Shown in pieces: positions 61,206 to 64,000 of a stretch of DNA of 64,000 bases. The position numbers and the translations under genes were made by a program. A model generated the notes under the pieces. It ran no database searches. It saw nothing but the letters and a program-made list of their open reading frames with translations, and had not been told where the DNA came from. Origin of the DNA: Caballeronia temeraria (GTDB lineage: Bacteria; Pseudomonadota; Gammaproteobacteria; Burkholderiales; Burkholderiaceae). Each line of letters begins with the position of its first letter. Positions within the stretch are counted from its first letter, which is position 1. Location of the stretch: positions 31,042 through 95,041 of the forward strand of contig NZ_FCOI02000029.1 of NCBI RefSeq assembly GCF_001544795.2, written 5' to 3'.

Positions 61206-63752
61206 CTAGCGTTTCTTGCGCGCCGGCCGCCCCTGCGATGCCGGCTTCGACGCCGCACCACGCTTCTTCGCCGCACCGCCGCGCGGAGCCGATGCGAGCG
61301 GCGCGCCCTTCTTCGTGCCGCCGCGGGCGCGCGTGCTCGGGACATCGTCGTCGCTGAACGGACGGATGCGCGGACCGGCCGCGCCCGTGGCTGCATTGAC
61401 GGCATCGCCCGAACCCGCCGACGGACGCGGCGACGGCGGCTTCACCGGCGTATCGCGCACGAGACGGAAGTCGATCTTGCGGGCATCGAGATCGACGCGG
61501 CTCACCTGCACGCGCACGCGATCCGACATCCGGTAGCGAATGCCCGTGCGCTCGCCGCGCAGCTCGTTTTTGATCTCGTCGTACTGGAAGTAGTCCGAGC
61601 CGAGCTCGGTCACATGCACGAGACCTTCGATGAACAGCGAATCCAGCTGCACGAAGATGCCGAACGACGTCACGCCGTTCACCATGCCGCCGTATTCCTC
61701 GCCGAGCTTGTCGCGCATGAAGTAGCACTTGAGCCACGCTTCGACGTCGCGCGAGGCTTCATCGGCGCGGCGCTCGTTCGACGAGCAATGCAACCCGAGC
61801 TCTTCCCAGATCGCGACGCTGTTGCGCGCACGGCCGCGCGCGGTGTCGTCGGCTTTCTGCATCTCGCGGGCCGCTTTCGTGAGGCCGGTGCTCAGCGACA
61901 CATCGTGACCGATTTCCGGCAGATACTTCTTGCCCTGCAAAATCGCATAGATCGCGCGGTGCGTAAGCAAATCCGGATAGCGCCGGATCGGGCTCGTGAA
62001 GTGCGCGTACGCTTCATACGCGAGACCGAAATGGCCGATGTTGTCCGGGCTGTACACGGCTTGCTGCATCGAGCGCAGCACCATCGACTGCAGCATCTGC
62101 GCGTCGGGCCGGTCGCGGATTTGCGCGATCAGCGCGGCGTAATCGCTCGCGTGCGGCTTGTCGCCGCCGGTCAGCGTCAAACCGACGCCGCGCAGGAACG
62201 CACGCAGGTTCTCGAGCTTCTCTTCCGTCGGTCCCGCGTGCACGCGATACAAACCCGGGTGCTTGTTGCGCTTCAGGAAGTCGGCCGCGCAGACGTTCGC
62301 GGCCAGCATGCATTCCTCGATCAGCCGGTGCGCATCGTTGCGATGACGCGGCACGATCTGCTCGATCTTGCCCTGCGAGTTCACGACGATATACGTCTCG
62401 GTCGTATCGAAGTCGATCGCGCCGCGCTTCTGACGCGCCGCGTGCAGCGACTTGTAGACGCCGTAGAGGTTCTGCAACTGCGGCAGGAGATCGGCGCGCT
62501 TCGCCGCTTCCGGGCCCTTCGTGTTGGTGAGCACGGCCGCGACTTCGGTGTACGTGAGACGCGCCGCCGAATGCATGACGCCGGGATAAAACTGATACGC
62601 CTTGATCTCGCCGCGCGCGGTGATGACCATGTCGCACACGAGCACACAGCGGTCGACATCGGGATTCAGCGAGCACAGACCGTTCGAGAGCTTCTCGGGC
62701 AGCATCGGAATCACGCGGCGCGGAAAATACACCGACGTGCTGCGATCGAGCGCATCGATATCCAGCGCTTCGTTGGGCCGCACGTAGTGCGACACGTCCG
62801 CGATCGCCACCAGCAGGCGATAGCCCTGTCCCCGGCCGACCGCGACGGGCTCGCAATACACGGCATCGTCGAAGTCGCGGGCGTCTTCACCGTCGATGGT
62901 GACGAGCGGCACGTCGCGCAAATCCACGCGATGGCGGATATCCACCGGGCGCACTTCGTCGGGCAGCTTGGCGGCGACGGCGAGCGCGGCGTCGCTGAAC
63001 TCATGCGGCACGCCGTATTTGCGCACGGCGATCTCGATCTCCATGCCGGGATCGTCGATATCGCCGATCACTTCGACCACGCGCCCGAGCGGCTGCGAAT
63101 GACGGCTCGGGAAATCCGTCAGGTCGACGGACACCACCTGCCCGACCTTCGCCTTCTTCGCATTCTGCGTGATGAGGATGTCGTGGCCGATACGCTTGTC
63201 TTCCGGCACGAGAATCAGCGCGCCGTTCTCGTTGACGAGGCGCCCGATGATGCGTTTGTTCGCGCGGTCCGTCACCTCGACGATATGTCCTTCCGGCCGC
63301 CCGCGCCGGTCATACCCGACAATGCGCGCGAGCACGCGGTCGTTGTGCATGACCTTCTGCATTTCGCCGTTGGGCAGGAAGAGATCGTCCTGGCCGTCGT
63401 CGCGGATCAGGAAGCCGAAGCCGTCGCGATGGCCTTGCACGCGACCGGCGACGAAATTCGACGGATGCGTCAATTGATAATGGCCGCGCTTGTCGAGGCG
63501 GATTTGCCCGTCGCGTTCCATTGCCGCCAGTCGCTTGAAAAATCCTTCGCGCTCCTGGCGCTTGATCGACAGCGCCTCGGCGATGTCGTTCGCGGCATGC
63601 GGTGTCTCGCTCGTGCGCAGCACGCCGAGAATCTCTTCGCGGCTGGGAATCGGATACGGATATTTGCTCAAGGGCGTAGTCGTGATTTTTCTCGTTGGAC
63701 GGGACTTTTGCGGTGCTTTGCAACCAATAATGCGCGCATCGTTGCGGGCCAT
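61206..63752 (-). CDS. rnr: Ribonuclease R
   Basis: 848 residues; a processive 3'-5' exoribonuclease for structured RNA. An N-terminal winged helix (about residues 35-100) and cold-shock domains precede the RNB catalytic domain with D-G-E-D-A-R-D-F-D-D-A-V-Y, then an S1 domain (Y-G-G-M-V-N-G-V-T-S-F-G) and a Lys/Arg/Pro-rich C-terminal tail. I kept the ATG at 63752; an in-frame TTG at 63671 (reading L-S-K-Y-P-Y-P) gives the N-terminus I recall for Burkholderia RNase R and may be the true start. First gene of the rnr-rlmB-HNH-amidase-SirB2-rpiA set. Confidence 0.95.
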   Translation of the reverse strand: MARNDARIIGCKAPQKSRPTRKITTTPLSKYPYPIPSREEILGVLRTSETPHAANDIAEALSIKRQEREGFFKRLAAMERDGQIRLDKRGHYQLTHPSNFVAGRVQGHRDGFGFLIRDDGQDDLFLPNGEMQKVMHNDRVLARIVGYDRRGRPEGHIVEVTDRANKRIIGRLVNENGALILVPEDKRIGHDILITQNAKKAKVGQVVSVDLTDFPSRHSQPLGRVVEVIGDIDDPGMEIEIAVRKYGVPHEFSDAALAVAAKLPDEVRPVDIRHRVDLRDVPLVTIDGEDARDFDDAVYCEPVAVGRGQGYRLLVAIADVSHYVRPNEALDIDALDRSTSVYFPRRVIPMLPEKLSNGLCSLNPDVDRCVLVCDMVITARGEIKAYQFYPGVMHSAARLTYTEVAAVLTNTKGPEAAKRADLLPQLQNLYGVYKSLHAARQKRGAIDFDTTETYIVVNSQGKIEQIVPRHRNDAHRLIEECMLAANVCAADFLKRNKHPGLYRVHAGPTEEKLENLRAFLRGVGLTLTGGDKPHASDYAALIAQIRDRPDAQMLQSMVLRSMQQAVYSPDNIGHFGLAYEAYAHFTSPIRRYPDLLTHRAIYAILQGKKYLPEIGHDVSLSTGLTKAAREMQKADDTARGRARNSVAIWEELGLHCSSNERRADEASRDVEAWLKCYFMRDKLGEEYGGMVNGVTSFGIFVQLDSLFIEGLVHVTELGSDYFQYDEIKNELRGERTGIRYRMSDRVRVQVSRVDLDARKIDFRLVRDTPVKPPSPRPSAGSGDAVNAATGAAGPRIRPFSDDDVPSTRARGGTKKGAPLASAPRGGAAKKRGAASKPASQGRPARKKR

Positions 63753-63838
63753 TCTAACACCCGGACTTTAAGCGCCACGGCGCTCGCGGGCCGATCCGCC
63801 GCGCCCGGCGCCGCGTTGAGCGCATCGCATCGTAACGC

Positions 63839-63866
63839 TTGACAGACGCATGAGACTCGATATAAT
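63839..63866 (+). promoter_or_regulatory. Sigma-70 promoter of tRNA-Leu
   Basis: TTGACA (63839-63844), a 16-bp spacer, TATAAT (63861-63866): consensus in both boxes. A start site near 63873 would give a leader of about 50 nt before the tRNA. The strength suits a tRNA gene. Confidence 0.85.
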
Positions 63867-63923
63867 TGCGTTCTCTGCTGTTGAGCAACACGCGAAAGCA
63901 GCAATTGCAGTACACGCACCCTT

Positions 63924-64000
63924 GCCCAGGTGGCGGAATTGGTAGACGCACTAGGTTCAGGTCCTAGCGGTGGCAACACCGTGGAGGTTCGAGTCCTCTC
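63924..64000 (+). tRNA. tRNA-Leu (anticodon CAG), truncated at window edge
   Basis: The acceptor start GCCCAGG, D-arm GGAATTGGTAGAC, anticodon stem CTAGG/CCTAG around TTCAGGT (anticodon CAG), long variable arm CGGTGGCAACACCG and TTCGAGT of the T-arm give a class II tRNA-Leu. About eight bases of the 3' acceptor strand lie beyond the window. Confidence 0.93.

Overview
The window is a GC-rich (roughly 63-65 % by eye) stretch of a proteobacterial chromosome. Gene order and protein sequences point to the Burkholderiaceae (Burkholderia sensu lato, e.g. Caballeronia or Paraburkholderia). Indicators are surE-pcm-nlpD-rpoS upstream of rlmD, ndk at the left edge, dnaX-ybaB-recR next to an SRP RNA, trxA followed by rho, a cysteine-free L31, a bpt/aat pair, and a tRNA-Leu(CAG) at the right edge. 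Genus is inferred, not proven. Most of the window is core chromosome. I saw no prophage, insertion sequence or CRISPR array.

Layout. 1-10.7 kb: the start of ndk, a Bax-inhibitor-like membrane protein, the leftward stress operon surE-pcm-nlpD-rpoS-exonuclease-rlmD, a quinone oxidoreductase, and two convergent glycosyltransferase genes. 10.7-18.5 kb: a tightly packed leftward run dnaX-ybaB-recR-DUF1653-CaiB/BaiF-NitT/TauT-type ABC transporter, with the SRP RNA (ffs) upstream. 18.9-25.5 kb: rightward trxA, rho, mtfA-like, rpmE2, an ArnT-like glycosyltransferase and a MATE exporter. 25.6-35.2 kb: a 2002-aa alpha-2-macroglobulin with its partner pbpC, a ComEA-like helix-hairpin-helix protein and a YidB-like protein. 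35.3-39.8 kb: a hipBA toxin-antitoxin pair behind clpB. 39.9-43.2 kb: an NsrR/Rrf2 regulator divergent from a truncated hemoglobin, then moeA-moaD-moaE. 43.4-48.5 kb: NUDIX, aat, bpt, pyrD, and an amino-acid binding protein plus permease. 48.5-55.9 kb: an oxidoreductase, a GntR regulator, a GT4, an ElaA-like acetyltransferase, a DUF1839 protein, a gene-free stretch of about 970 bp, and a Crp/Fnr regulator. 55.9-64 kb: a polyprenyl-phosphate sugar transferase, then leftward rnr-rlmB-HNH endonuclease-amidase-SirB2-rpiA, and the 5' part of tRNA-Leu(CAG).

Functional themes: stationary-phase and stress response (rpoS, surE, pcm, clpB, rnr), cell-envelope upkeep and polysaccharide (nlpD, A2M/PbpC, amidase, several glycosyltransferases), N-degron tagging (aat, bpt), molybdenum cofactor synthesis, and translation or RNA quality control.

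Most noteworthy for follow-up: three 20-bp dyad sites spaced exactly 50 bp apart upstream of hipBA; a putative modified-DNA-reading HNH endonuclease translationally coupled to a peptidoglycan amidase and SirB2; a possible structured RNA with mutually exclusive pairings in the 970-bp gap; a clear sigma-32-type promoter with an adjacent 14-bp palindrome at clpB; and an unusually long, non-lipoprotein thioester alpha-2-macroglobulin.
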